NCBI GenBank assembly: GCA_903882935.1
Contig: CAIRZB010000037.1
Coordinates: 51,900 to 115,899, forward strand
DNA from: an uncultured Parafilimonas sp.
GTDB lineage: Bacteria; Bacteroidota; Bacteroidia; Chitinophagales; Chitinophagaceae
Direction: 5' to 3'
DNA: 64,000 nt
The position numbers and the translations under genes are program-made. A model generated the notes under the pieces. That model was not told the DNA's origin and did no database searches. It worked only from the letters and a program-made list of their open reading frames with translations. Positions 26,095 through 34,104 of the stretch are shown piece by piece; position 1 is the stretch's first letter; each line of letters starts with the position of its first letter.

Positions 26095-27468
26095 ATGACG
26101 AATAAGGTAAAAACAGCATTTTTTTGCGGCAATTGCGGTTACGAAAGCCCAAAATGGCTGGGCAAATGCCCCAGTTGCAGCCAATGGAACACATTTGTGG
26201 AGGAAGTGATTGACAAAGGTGCCGCCAATAATACCACGTGGAAAAACTACACACCCGAAAAAAAAACGCATAAAACCATTGCGCTGCATGAAATTAAAAC
26301 AAGTGAGGAAAAACGTATAGTAACCTCCGACTCTGAATTAAACAGGGTATTGGGCGGCGGTATCGTGGCCGGTAGCATTGTACTGGTGGCCGGTGAGCCA
26401 GGCATTGGCAAAAGCACGTTGATGTTACAGGATGCGCTTGAATTGAAGGATATAACTATTTTATATATAAGCGGGGAGGAGAGCGAATCGCAAATAAAAA
26501 TGCGTGCCGACCGCCTAAAGATTAGCCACAACGAGTTTTACATACTCACCGAAACATACACCCAAACCATTTTCCAAGAGATAAAAAAACTTAAACCGCA
26601 ACTGGTAATTGTAGATTCCATACAAACCCTTCAATCGAACACCATCGATTCGTCACCGGGCAGCGTATCGCAAATACGGGAATGTGCAGCCGAATTCCAG
26701 CGTTTTGCCAAGGAAACCGACACACCGGTTTTCCTGATAGGCCATATTACCAAAGACGGCAGCATTGCCGGCCCTAAGATATTGGAACACATGGTAGATA
26801 CCGTGCTGCAGTTTGAGGGCGACAGGCACTATGTATATAGGATATTGCGCACCCTTAAAAACCGCTTTGGCAGCACCAGCGAGCTGGGTATTTATGAAAT
26901 GACGGGCGACGGCATGCGGGCCGTGCTTAACCCATCGGAAATGCTGATTAACCAAAAAGAAGAACTGCTGAGTGGCAGTGCCGTGGCCGCCAGCATGGAA
27001 GGCCTGAGGCCCCTGCTGATTGAAATACAGGCATTGGTTACGCAAAGCGTGTATGGCACGCCGCAACGCACGGTAAGCGGGTTTGACTTAAGGAGGCTGC
27101 AACTATTGCTGGCCGTGCTTGAAAAACGGGGCGGCTTCCACTTTGGGGTAAAGGATGTTTTTGTAAATATTGCCGGCGGTTTAAAAGTGGAGGACCCATC
27201 CATTGACCTTGCTGTAATATGTGCACTGCTATCCTCCTACGAGGATGTGCCGCTTAACCCACACGTGTGCTTTGCGGGCGAAGTGGGCCTTAATGGCGAA
27301 ATAAGGGCCGTTAACCGCATTGAGCAAAGGATTGCAGAGGCAGAAAAACTGGGCTTTGAAAAAATAATCGTTTCACGTTTCAATAAAAAAGGGGGCGAAA
27401 AAAACAACCACAAAATTGAAGTGGTGGCGCTGGGCCATATTGAGGAAGTGTATAAATATTTGTTTTAA
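26095..27468 (+). CDS. radA: DNA repair protein RadA
   Basis: A 457-residue RadA/Sms, normal length. The N-terminal zinc finger uses Cys11, Cys14, Cys25 and Cys28. The RecA-like ATPase core has Walker A GEPGIGKST at about residue 100 and LVIVDSIQTL as Walker B. The family hallmark KNRFG follows at about residue 253, and a Lon-protease-like C-terminal domain comes after (LLAVLEKRGG, then DVFVNIAGGLKVEDP and FAGEVGLNGEIRAV). It drives branch migration in recombination. It is followed 50 bases later by comF, another gene tied to DNA uptake, in the same direction. Confidence 0.97.
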   Translation: MTNKVKTAFFCGNCGYESPKWLGKCPSCSQWNTFVEEVIDKGAANNTTWKNYTPEKKTHKTIALHEIKTSEEKRIVTSDSELNRVLGGGIVAGSIVLVAGEPGIGKSTLMLQDALELKDITILYISGEESESQIKMRADRLKISHNEFYILTETYTQTIFQEIKKLKPQLVIVDSIQTLQSNTIDSSPGSVSQIRECAAEFQRFAKETDTPVFLIGHITKDGSIAGPKILEHMVDTVLQFEGDRHYVYRILRTLKNRFGSTSELGIYEMTGDGMRAVLNPSEMLINQKEELLSGSAVAASMEGLRPLLIEIQALVTQSVYGTPQRTVSGFDLRRLQLLLAVLEKRGGFHFGVKDVFVNIAGGLKVEDPSIDLAVICALLSSYEDVPLNPHVCFAGEVGLNGEIRAVNRIEQRIAEAEKLGFEKIIVSRFNKKGGEKNNHKIEVVALGHIEEVYKYLF

Positions 27469-27518
27469 GGCAATAAATTATCACTACGCGTGCTGCCGCG
27501 CTACAAACAGCAACCGTT

Positions 27519-28223
27519 ATGCTTAAAACCATTACATCAGCCCTTAGCGATTTTTCGCACCTCATCTTTCCGCATAACTGCCAGGGCTGCGGAACCGATT
27601 TGCTGCACCACAACGCCACCCTATGCCCCAAATGCTTTAGCGGCCTGCCTTACACAGGTTTTATGCAACAAGCCGGCAACCCGATTGAAAAAATATTTTA
27701 TGGCCGCGTAAACACACAATACGCCGGCAGCCTGTTGTACTTTACCAAAAACTCAACCGTGCAACGCCTTGTGTTTGCTCTAAAATACCAAGGCAACCGC
27801 CAAGCCGGGTACTTTTTAGGTAAGCTACTGGGCCAAGCACTTAAGGAATGCGGCAGGTTTAACAGTGTTGACGCGCTGGTTGCACTGCCCCTAAATAAGA
27901 AGAAAGAAAAAGCAAGGGGTTACAACCAAGCACTGCTAATTGCAGAAGGTATTACAAGCGAATGGGACAAGCCAGTTATAATGGACGGCCTGGTTAGAAA
28001 ACTGTTTACGGAAACACAAACCAAAAAAGGCCGTGCCGCCCGTTGGCAAAATATGCAGGATGTTTTTGAAGTAGCAAACCCAACCAACGTAGCCGGCAAG
28101 CACCTGTTGTTGATTGACGATGTGGTAACCACCGGCGCAAGTTTGGAGGCCTGCGCATTAGCTGCATTGAAAATACCGGGCGTAACCATCAGCATAGCAA
28201 CAGCCGCCTATACAATATTGTAA
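27519..28223 (+). CDS. comF: ComF family phosphoribosyltransferase-like protein
   Basis: A 234-residue ComF/GntX-type protein. The N-terminal Cys motif CQGCGTDLLHHNATLCPKC is a zinc finger. The C-terminal half is a type-I PRTase fold, with KGRAARWQNMQDVFEV and the PRPP loop LLLIDDVVTTGAS. ComF proteins are needed for DNA uptake in competent species, probably binding single-stranded DNA; the enzymatic role is unclear. It lies 50 bases after radA and is probably co-transcribed with it. Confidence 0.92.
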   Translation: MLKTITSALSDFSHLIFPHNCQGCGTDLLHHNATLCPKCFSGLPYTGFMQQAGNPIEKIFYGRVNTQYAGSLLYFTKNSTVQRLVFALKYQGNRQAGYFLGKLLGQALKECGRFNSVDALVALPLNKKKEKARGYNQALLIAEGITSEWDKPVIMDGLVRKLFTETQTKKGRAARWQNMQDVFEVANPTNVAGKHLLLIDDVVTTGASLEACALAALKIPGVTISIATAAYTIL

Positions 28224-28386
28224 TGCTTTAAACAAAAAACCGACCTGCGTGTTGTTTTGTTTGCATGTCAATAAAACGATTCAATTGCTGGGCTTGACCC
28301 AGGTATTGGCATTTTCACAACTTTTTCAAAAATTAGTATTAGCAATCTTTAAACAAATCTACCTTTAGCACGAAAAACATTTAATT

Positions 28387-28932
28387 ATGAAAAAAACAAG
28401 CTTTATCGTTGGTGCATTGGCGCTTCTTTTTATTATAGCGGCCGCCTTTATTGTACCGGCAAAAAACATTTACGCCTTTAAAATAAAATCGTTGGACGGA
28501 AAAACTATCGATTTTGCAAAGTACAAGGGCAAGAAACTGCTTATCGTTAACACTGCCTCCAAATGTGGCTTTACCCCCCAGTACGCAGGCTTGCAGAAGC
28601 TGTACGAACAGTACAAAGACAAATTGGTTATCGTAGGTTTTCCATCCGACAATTTTGGCGGCCAAGAATATCAACAAGACACGGCGATAGCAACATTTTG
28701 CAAAAAGAACTTTGGTGTTACTTTTCCGCTTACTACCAGGGTGGATGTTAAAGGTGCCAATACCACACCGGTGTACCAATACCTGTGCAACAAATCTGAG
28801 AACGGGGTGCTGGACGCAACCATCAGTTGGAATTTTAATAAATTCATTATTGATGAAAACGGCAACCTTTTGGCACATTTTGACAGCAAGGTTACCCCAG
28901 ACAGTGACGAGTTGCTTAAATACATTAAATAA
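28387..28932 (+). CDS. Glutathione peroxidase-family thiol peroxidase, membrane-anchored or exported
   Basis: A 181-residue GPx-fold protein. An N-terminal hydrophobic segment (VGALALLFIIAAAFIVPA) suggests export to the periplasm or a membrane anchor. The peroxidatic cysteine is in NTASKCGFTPQY. The second conserved block reads FPSDNFGGQE, with Asn where mammalian enzymes have the active-site Gln, and the WNFNKFIID block supplies the Trp and Asn. Bacterial members of this type usually use thioredoxin. TACCTTTA at 28360 resembles a -7 box. The gene ends at a strong bidirectional terminator. Confidence 0.93.
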   Translation: MKKTSFIVGALALLFIIAAAFIVPAKNIYAFKIKSLDGKTIDFAKYKGKKLLIVNTASKCGFTPQYAGLQKLYEQYKDKLVIVGFPSDNFGGQEYQQDTAIATFCKKNFGVTFPLTTRVDVKGANTTPVYQYLCNKSENGVLDATISWNFNKFIIDENGNLLAHFDSKVTPDSDELLKYIK

Positions 28933-28959
28933 ACAGTGCTTCTTGTTACGATGAAAAAT

Positions 28960-28990
28960 AAAAAATGCCCGGCTTGGCCGGGCATTTTTT
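28960..28990. terminator. Strong bidirectional terminator
   Basis: A 14-bp perfect stem: AAAAAATGCCCGGC (28960-28973) and GCCGGGCATTTTTT (28977-28990) with a TTG loop. The A- and T-tracts let it work on both strands between the convergent gpx and lpxD genes. Confidence 0.93.
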
Positions 28991-28999
28991 ATTGCTTGC

Positions 29000-29953
29000 T
29001 TAGTCTGTTGTTCTGTTTAGCTTTGCCCACATTTCCGGTATGCGCTTTATCCATACCAGCTCCTTCTTTTTCACTATAGCCTCCTCCGCGGGTGACCCAA
29101 AGTACACTTTGCCGCCTTGCAATGACGCGGGCACACCACTTTGCGCGTAAACAGTAGCGTTGGCCCCAATGGTTAGTGTTTTACTAACACCTACCTGCCC
29201 CCACAGTGTAACACCGTCTTCAATAACGGTTGCCCCAGCTATACCAACTTGCGCAGCGAATAAGCAGTTTTTACCAATGCTGGTATCATGCCCTATGTGC
29301 ACCAGGTTATCAATTTTAGTGCCGCTGCCTATGGTTGTGCTGGCGGTAACACCGCGGTCAATTGTACAGCCCGCGCCAATTTCAACATCATCGCCTATTA
29401 TTACATTACCGCAGCTTTGCATACGGCGGTACCACACCTCCCTGTTCTTTTTTGTATTGTAATAAAACGCATCGCTGCCTACCACCGTGCCAGCTTGTAT
29501 AACAACGTTGTTGCCAATTACCGTATAATCGTGTATAACCACATTGGGCTGAATAATGCAATTGCTGCCAATAGTAACATGCTTTCCAATAAACACATTT
29601 GGCATAATCACCGTATTGGTGCCCATTATTGCGGTATCATCAATGGCCTTAAGCGCAGGCGTAAAAGGCCTAAAATAATTAACAATAGCAAGGTATGCCT
29701 CAAACGGCTCTTTAACCACCAGCAAGGTTTTGCCTGCCGGCACTTGCACTGCTTTAGTATTAATAATAATATGTGTGGCCGCGCTATTAAGGCAAGTATT
29801 ATAGTACTTTGGGTGGTCCACAAAACAAAGGTCACCTTCTTCTACTTTATGTATCTCATTAATGCCGTATGCCTGTGCGGCCGCATCACCAATCACTTCT
29901 GCTTGTATAAGCGCTGCAATCCACTGCACTGTAACGGGGGCTGGAAATTTCAT
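29000..29953 (-). CDS. lpxD: UDP-3-O-acylglucosamine N-acyltransferase, LpxD-type
   Basis: About 317 residues from the ATG at 29953; the 25 codons before it do not look like LpxD. The N-terminal domain (LIQAEVIGDAAAQAYGINEIHKVEEGDLCFVDHPKYY) is the uridine-binding part. A long left-handed beta-helix of hexapeptide repeats follows, with IDNLVHIGHDTSIGKN holding the catalytic His, and a C-terminal helix. It adds the amide-linked acyl chain during lipid A synthesis. Bacteroidota often carry a second LpxD, so this may be the orphan copy, since no lpxA, lpxC or fabZ is nearby. TACCTTTG on the minus strand (29973-29980) is a likely -7 box. Confidence 0.87.
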   Translation of the reverse strand: MKFPAPVTVQWIAALIQAEVIGDAAAQAYGINEIHKVEEGDLCFVDHPKYYNTCLNSAATHIIINTKAVQVPAGKTLLVVKEPFEAYLAIVNYFRPFTPALKAIDDTAIMGTNTVIMPNVFIGKHVTIGSNCIIQPNVVIHDYTVIGNNVVIQAGTVVGSDAFYYNTKKNREVWYRRMQSCGNVIIGDDVEIGAGCTIDRGVTASTTIGSGTKIDNLVHIGHDTSIGKNCLFAAQVGIAGATVIEDGVTLWGQVGVSKTLTIGANATVYAQSGVPASLQGGKVYFGSPAEEAIVKKKELVWIKRIPEMWAKLNRTTD

Positions 29954-30331
29954 GCTACAAAATTTAAAGGCACAAAGGTAGTGCCTGAGGTTAAAAAAGT
30001 AATAACCAATAAAAAGCACCACACCCAAAATAAAAAACTACTGTACAAAGCATACATAAATAACCAGCGGGTAATAAAACTGCATTATATAATAGGATAA
30101 GCGCACCCCATATAATAAATCATTTCCGTTTGCAAGGCCAATAACACGGCCACAATCGGCGACAAAGGTTTTGCTATTCACACACAAATAAAAAATGTGC
30201 ATAAAATTGTAATAGATTTTTTTTGCATTAGAAAAAACTATTTTTAATATTGTGTAGGGAAAAGATTTTTTCCCTGTACTTACTAACTCATCTGTATATA
30301 AAGTCCCGCATCAGCGGGGCTTTTTTATTAT
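29954..30331 (+). other. Intergenic region, 378 bases, divergent promoters
   Basis: Lies between the divergent lpxD and rluE genes. The left end holds the lpxD -7 box. The right end carries a promoter-like TTTG-N19-TAATATTG and a terminated candidate RNA. The middle, 29985-30220, is AT-rich with no recognised gene. Confidence 0.5.
30258..30327 (+). ncRNA. Candidate small RNA or attenuated leader of rluE
   Basis: TTTG (30222-30225), exactly 19 bases, TAATATTG (30245-30252) fits the Bacteroidota promoter with one mismatch. The transcript would start with a hairpin (GGGAAAAGATTTTTTCCC, about 30257-30274). It then has an unpaired TACTTACTAAC (30277-30287) and ends in GTCCCGC, ATCA loop, GCGGGGC (30303-30320) and six T. 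The T-run stops only 5 bases before the rluE start codon. Expression of rluE would then need read-through, or the RNA is separate. Confidence 0.45.
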
Positions 30332-30925
30332 ATGCAACACTACTTCATCATATATAAGCCATACATGGTTTTGTCGCAGTTTAGTGCACAACTAAACAAG
30401 CAAACACTTGCAGATTATTTCAAAGTGCCTACTGACGTATACCCTGTTGGCAGGCTTGATGAAGACAGCGAAGGCTTGCTACTGTTAACCAACGATAAAC
30501 AGCTAAACCACCGGTTGCTTAACCCCCAGTTTGCACACGAAAGAGAATACTGGGTACAGGTTGATGGCAGCATAACCGATAGCGCACTCGCGCAGCTTAC
30601 AACCGGCGTTGAGATTAGCATTGACGGCAAAGCGCACAAAACCAAACCTTGCAAAGCCATGTTGTTTGACAGTGACCCCGCTTTACCGCCAAGGGTGCCA
30701 CCCATACGCTACCGACAAAACATTGCCGCACCTTGGATTAAACTGGTATTGGCAGAAGGCAAAAACCGACAGGTGCGCAGAATGACCGCCAAAGTTGGCT
30801 ACCCAACCTTGCGTTTGGTGCGTTACAGAATAGAAGAACTGATGCTAAACACCATGCAGCCTGGCGAAATAATAAGCCTACCAAAAAACACGGTATATAA
30901 AAAATTATTTTCGCGCTGGGGCTAA
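30332..30925 (+). CDS. rluE: 23S rRNA pseudouridine synthase, RluE/RsuA family
   Basis: A 197-residue pseudouridine synthase of the RsuA/RluB/E/F group without an S4 domain, which fits RluE (U2457 of 23S rRNA). The protein opens with HYFIIYKPYMVLSQF. The catalytic Asp lies in PVGRLDEDSEGLLLLTND at about residue 44, and LPPRVPPIRYR and EGKNRQVRRMTAKVGYPTLRLVR are the conserved C-terminal blocks. The start codon follows an intrinsic terminator by 5 bases, which is unusual. A GNAT gene follows about 30 bases downstream. Confidence 0.92.
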   Translation: MQHYFIIYKPYMVLSQFSAQLNKQTLADYFKVPTDVYPVGRLDEDSEGLLLLTNDKQLNHRLLNPQFAHEREYWVQVDGSITDSALAQLTTGVEISIDGKAHKTKPCKAMLFDSDPALPPRVPPIRYRQNIAAPWIKLVLAEGKNRQVRRMTAKVGYPTLRLVRYRIEELMLNTMQPGEIISLPKNTVYKKLFSRWG

Positions 30926-30955
30926 CACAACATTGTATGTATCAAAACATTAACC

Positions 30956-31417
30956 ATGTACGGCTACGAGAAAGAAAAAGACGGCTACAGCTTGACCACC
31001 GACAACAGTAGGATGGACCTTGCAATGGTTCACCAATACCTAAGCGAGGAGTCATATTGGGCCAAGGGCATACCAAAAGAAGTGGTGGCCACATCCATAG
31101 AACATTCCCTTTGTTTTGGCCTATTTTACGAAACTCAGCAAATTGGTTTTGCGCGGCTTATCACCGACAAAGCAACCTTTGCCTATTTGGCTGATGTATT
31201 TATATTACCTGCCCACCGTGGCAAAGGCCTCTCAAAATGGTTGCTGCAATGTATTCATGCGCACCCCGCTGTGCAAAACTTGCGCCGGTGGCTATTGGGT
31301 ACGCGGGATGCGCATACCCTGTATGAACAATTTGGGTGGACAAGGTTTACTGAGGGCGTAAGCCAGCGTTTTATGCAAAAACACGATCCGGAGATATATA
31401 ATTTGAAAATGAGCTGA
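30956..31417 (+). CDS. GNAT family N-acetyltransferase
   Basis: A 153-residue GNAT acetyltransferase. The acetyl-CoA-binding motif A is LADVFILPAHRGKGLSKWLL (about 80-99), and LYEQFGWTRF is the usual C-terminal strand-helix. The substrate cannot be told from sequence. It lies 30 bases after rluE in the same orientation, so the two are probably co-transcribed. Confidence 0.9.
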   Translation: MYGYEKEKDGYSLTTDNSRMDLAMVHQYLSEESYWAKGIPKEVVATSIEHSLCFGLFYETQQIGFARLITDKATFAYLADVFILPAHRGKGLSKWLLQCIHAHPAVQNLRRWLLGTRDAHTLYEQFGWTRFTEGVSQRFMQKHDPEIYNLKMS

Positions 31418-31619
31418 TTTGAAAATTTGAAAATGGAAGAAAACGCGGATCCTAACTCATAGTTGTACTTTATTTTCAAATTGCCTAATTCTCAAATTGA
31501 TTCGCCCATTTTCAAATTACTCCACACATTTTCAAATTTTCAAATTGCCTAATTTTCAAATTGATTCGCCCATTTTCAAATTGGCCCATTTTCAAATTAC
31601 GCCACACATTTTCAAATTA
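31401..31619. repeat. TTTTCAAATT repeat array upstream of pheS
   Basis: About eight or nine copies of TTTTCAAATT or close variants occur from 31473 to 31618. A roughly 60-base unit (starting TTTTCAAATTGCCTAATT) is duplicated with an insertion of GGCCCATTTTCAAATT. Inverted copies (ATTTGAAAAT and GATTTGAAAATTTG) lie at 31401-31435, so the flanks can pair. It spans the end of the GNAT gene and the pheS promoter region. Confidence 0.8.
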
Positions 31620-31620
31620 G

Positions 31621-31628
31621 TATCTTCG
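31621..31628 (+). promoter_or_regulatory. -7-like box abutting pheS
   Basis: TATCTTCG differs from TAnnTTTG at one base and ends 4 bases before the pheS ATG. It follows directly on the TTTTCAAATT array. Confidence 0.45.
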
Positions 31629-31632
31629 CGCC

Positions 31633-32664
31633 ATGGAACAGTTGTTGCAACAGATAGAGGGTTACAAACAGGAAGCAGCCGCATATACCGCAACCGACGC
31701 GGATGCCGTTGAAGCGTACCGTATAAAATACCTTGGCACAAAAGGCATCGTAAAAGCTGTGATGGCCGAAATGAGGAACGTGCCAAACGAAAACAAAAAG
31801 GCATTCGGCCAGATATTAAATGAGTTCAAGCTATTTATAGAGTCAAAATATGACGCATTGAAAGATGCCGCCGCACCAAGTGCCGCCAACACCCAGGATG
31901 ATATTGACTGGTCGCTGCCGGGCGATGATTTTGCGGTGGGTACCCGCCACCCGCTAACGGTGGTGCGTAACCAGATTGTTTCCATCTTTAAAAGGCTGGG
32001 CTTTGCAGTGGCTGAAGGCCCTGAGATTGAGGACGACTGGCACAATTTCGGTGCCATGAACCTACCCGAAGACCACCCCGCCCGCGACATGCAGGACACC
32101 TTTTACATTAACCAAAACCCCGCTTGGTTGCTGCGTACCCATACCAGCAGCGTACAGGCAAGGGTAATGGAGAAGCAGAAGCCGCCCATACGCGTAATTT
32201 GCCCGGGGCGCGTGTACCGCAACGAAACCATCAGCGCAAGGGCGCATTGCTTTTTTCACCAAGTGGAAGGGTTGTGCATTGATGAGCATGTAAGCTTTGC
32301 CGACCTAAAGCAAACGCTGTACTTTTTTGTGCAAGAGATGTTTGGCAAAGATGTAAGGGTGCGTTTCCGCCCCTCCTATTTTCCGTTTACCGAACCCAGC
32401 GCCGAAATGGACATCAGCTGCCTTATTTGCGGCGGCAGTGGCTGTAATGTGTGCAAACACACCGGCTGGGTAGAGATATTGGGCAGTGGCATGGTACACC
32501 CCAAAGTGCTGGAGAACTTTAATATCGACCCCAATAAATACACCGGCTTTGCCTTTGGCATGGGCATTGAGCGGGTATGCCAGTTAAAATACCGCGTAAA
32601 CGACCTGCGCCTTTATTCGCAAAACGATGTGCGCTTTTTGAGGCAGTTTACGGGTGTGGTGTAG
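31633..32664 (+). CDS. pheS: Phenylalanyl-tRNA synthetase alpha subunit
   Basis: A 343-residue class-II synthetase subunit. The N-terminal coiled coil (residues 1-85) binds tRNA. Motif 1 is around HPLTVVRNQIVSIFKRLGF, motif 2 is RVICPGRVYRNETISARAHCFFHQVEG, and motif 3 is GFAFGMGIERVCQLKY. The CLICGGSGCNVCKHTGW block is typical of PheS. It charges tRNA-Phe together with PheT, which is not next to it; the split is common in Bacteroidota. The start follows TATCTTCG by 4 bases, so the mRNA may be leaderless. Confidence 0.97.
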   Translation: MEQLLQQIEGYKQEAAAYTATDADAVEAYRIKYLGTKGIVKAVMAEMRNVPNENKKAFGQILNEFKLFIESKYDALKDAAAPSAANTQDDIDWSLPGDDFAVGTRHPLTVVRNQIVSIFKRLGFAVAEGPEIEDDWHNFGAMNLPEDHPARDMQDTFYINQNPAWLLRTHTSSVQARVMEKQKPPIRVICPGRVYRNETISARAHCFFHQVEGLCIDEHVSFADLKQTLYFFVQEMFGKDVRVRFRPSYFPFTEPSAEMDISCLICGGSGCNVCKHTGWVEILGSGMVHPKVLENFNIDPNKYTGFAFGMGIERVCQLKYRVNDLRLYSQNDVRFLRQFTGVV

Positions 32665-32964
32665 AGCGTGAGTGGGTACGATTAAATTGATTTGTGCGAT
32701 GGTCGGATTTACATCTTTAGAATTAGGTGAAATATTTGCGTGGTATCCAATATATAAGTGCCAGTTTCAATTATGGTGACGACAAAGCCCTGCAAGGGCG
32801 ATATCGGTTAGCGATGGGTGAAGCCCATCGAATAAGTGTGAAATACGTAGAAAAGCCCTGAAGGGACGGCATAAAATATCCGTTATCTCTCTTAGCGAAT
32901 GTTATACCTAATCCTATACATCTAATACAAAAGACTTAATAGTGCTTTTATCATCATAATCAAA
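32665..32964 (+). other. Intergenic region, 300 bases, with a REP-like element
   Basis: No gene was recognised. Positions 32786-32873 hold a repeat: GCCCTGCAAGGGC, then GATGGGTGAAGCCCATCG (32813-32830, a hairpin), then AAGCCCTGAAGGG. The same blocks form the inverted repeat at 3621-3741, so the two belong to one dispersed family. Confidence 0.65.
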
Positions 32965-33393
32965 ATGCAATATTCATTATCCATCACTGAAAGTACAACA
33001 GGCGAAACAAACCTTTCAGCACTGCTTAAAAACATGCAGCCGTTACTTAACAAAGGCGATTATGCTTTTTGCACTGTGGGGAGTGAATTTAATATATCCG
33101 GTTTAAATACCATTTGCACGTTTAAGGAGCAAGAAGGGCTGACGCTAGTGCTTGAAAAGAGTATTGCCGATTCGTTCGCCTTACCTTACAGCTATGTTGC
33201 CGCGTGGATAACCCTAACGGTACATTCGTCGCTGGAAGCCACAGGGCTTACTGCAGCTTTCTCAAGGGCATTGGCGGACGCAGGCATCAGCTGCAATGTG
33301 GTGGCAGCTTTTTATCACGACCATATTTTTGTGGATAAGAGGGATGCACAAAAGGCAATGGATGTGTTGAAGGCGTTGGCGGGGAATAGGTGA
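32965..33393 (+). CDS. ACT domain-containing protein
   Basis: A 142-residue protein with the layout of the small two-ACT proteins. The first module includes YAFCTVGSEFNISGLNTICTFKEQEGLTLVLEK. The second (AWITLTVHSSLEATGLTAAFSRALADAGISCNVVAAFYHDHIFV) is a clear ACT fold. ACT domains bind amino acids, so a regulatory or sensing role is likely, but no partner enzyme is next to it. It is monocistronic. Confidence 0.85.
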   Translation: MQYSLSITESTTGETNLSALLKNMQPLLNKGDYAFCTVGSEFNISGLNTICTFKEQEGLTLVLEKSIADSFALPYSYVAAWITLTVHSSLEATGLTAAFSRALADAGISCNVVAAFYHDHIFVDKRDAQKAMDVLKALAGNR

Positions 33394-33499
33394 TTGAATA
33401 TTGTAGTTCATTCAACAGTTGTGTTGTACAAAAGGCTTTAATAAACAATAAACCTGAACCAGCCACAATTGATAATGATTGCCTAATTCATTTAACAAA

Positions 33500-33811
33500 T
33501 CATTCTGCCTTCAAGCGTCTTTTTATAAAATCTGGATTTGAATGCTGGTGGAATACTCCCCAAATTTTAACCGTTAAGCCCTCCTCATCAATGCTGTACA
33601 ATACCAAATGAGGAAATTTACGAAGGTTTGCTCTCCTGAAACCATTGCCAAGATTGAAGTAATTGTGCGAAGCATATTCAAGGCGGTTAAACGCCTTAAG
33701 CAGGTCATCGCCAAATCTAATCGCCAATTCCAATGAAATAGCATTGTAGTATTCAAGGGCCTCAGATATGTCGGTTTTAACCACACCTGTAGTTACAACA
33801 CTATAGCGCAT
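33500..33811 (-). CDS. ParE/RelE-family toxin
   Basis: A 103-residue toxin of the ParE/RelE superfamily. It has an N-terminal strand, the helix pair DISEALEYYNAISLELAIRFGDDLLKAFNRLE, and the conserved C-terminal strands RRANLRKFPHLVLYSIDEEGLTVKIWGVFHQHSNPDF. Its start overlaps the antitoxin gene by 11 bases, so it is made by coupled translation. Whether it acts on gyrase or ribosome-bound mRNA cannot be told. Confidence 0.88.
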   Translation of the reverse strand: MRYSVVTTGVVKTDISEALEYYNAISLELAIRFGDDLLKAFNRLEYASHNYFNLGNGFRRANLRKFPHLVLYSIDEEGLTVKIWGVFHQHSNPDFIKRRLKAE

Positions 33812-34034
33812 CTATTTTTTGTTTCACAAAGTCAACAATTTCTTCCTTACTAACCCAAACAGTTTCACCATTGGCAACCATCGCCTCACGCCTCCTCACT
33901 TCAGCCCAAATCTCTTCAGACACACCCTCATTTCCGTGAAAATCACCGTTCTCCAAGTCTTCTTGTAACGAGTGAAGTATTTCTATCTTCTCGTCCCGGG
34001 GCAATTTTAATATATCTTCCTTTATTATAAACAT
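33801..34034 (-). CDS. Addiction-module antitoxin (Unstab_antitox-like)
   Basis: A 77-residue acidic protein whose N-terminus (EDILKLPRDEKIEILHSLQEDL) matches the putative addiction-module component family paired with ParE-like toxins. The C-terminal helices (SKEEIVDFVKQKIDAL) would wrap the toxin. It precedes the toxin gene and overlaps it by 11 bases, the standard type II layout. It has no clear DNA-binding domain. Confidence 0.85.
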   Translation of the reverse strand: MFIIKEDILKLPRDEKIEILHSLQEDLENGDFHGNEGVSEEIWAEVRRREAMVANGETVWVSKEEIVDFVKQKIDAL

Positions 34035-34104
34035 TTTTATTTAAAATTACATAGAAAATTACTTAAGAAAAAGTTTTGGTTATAAAGGTATATTAAACTT
34101 GCAA

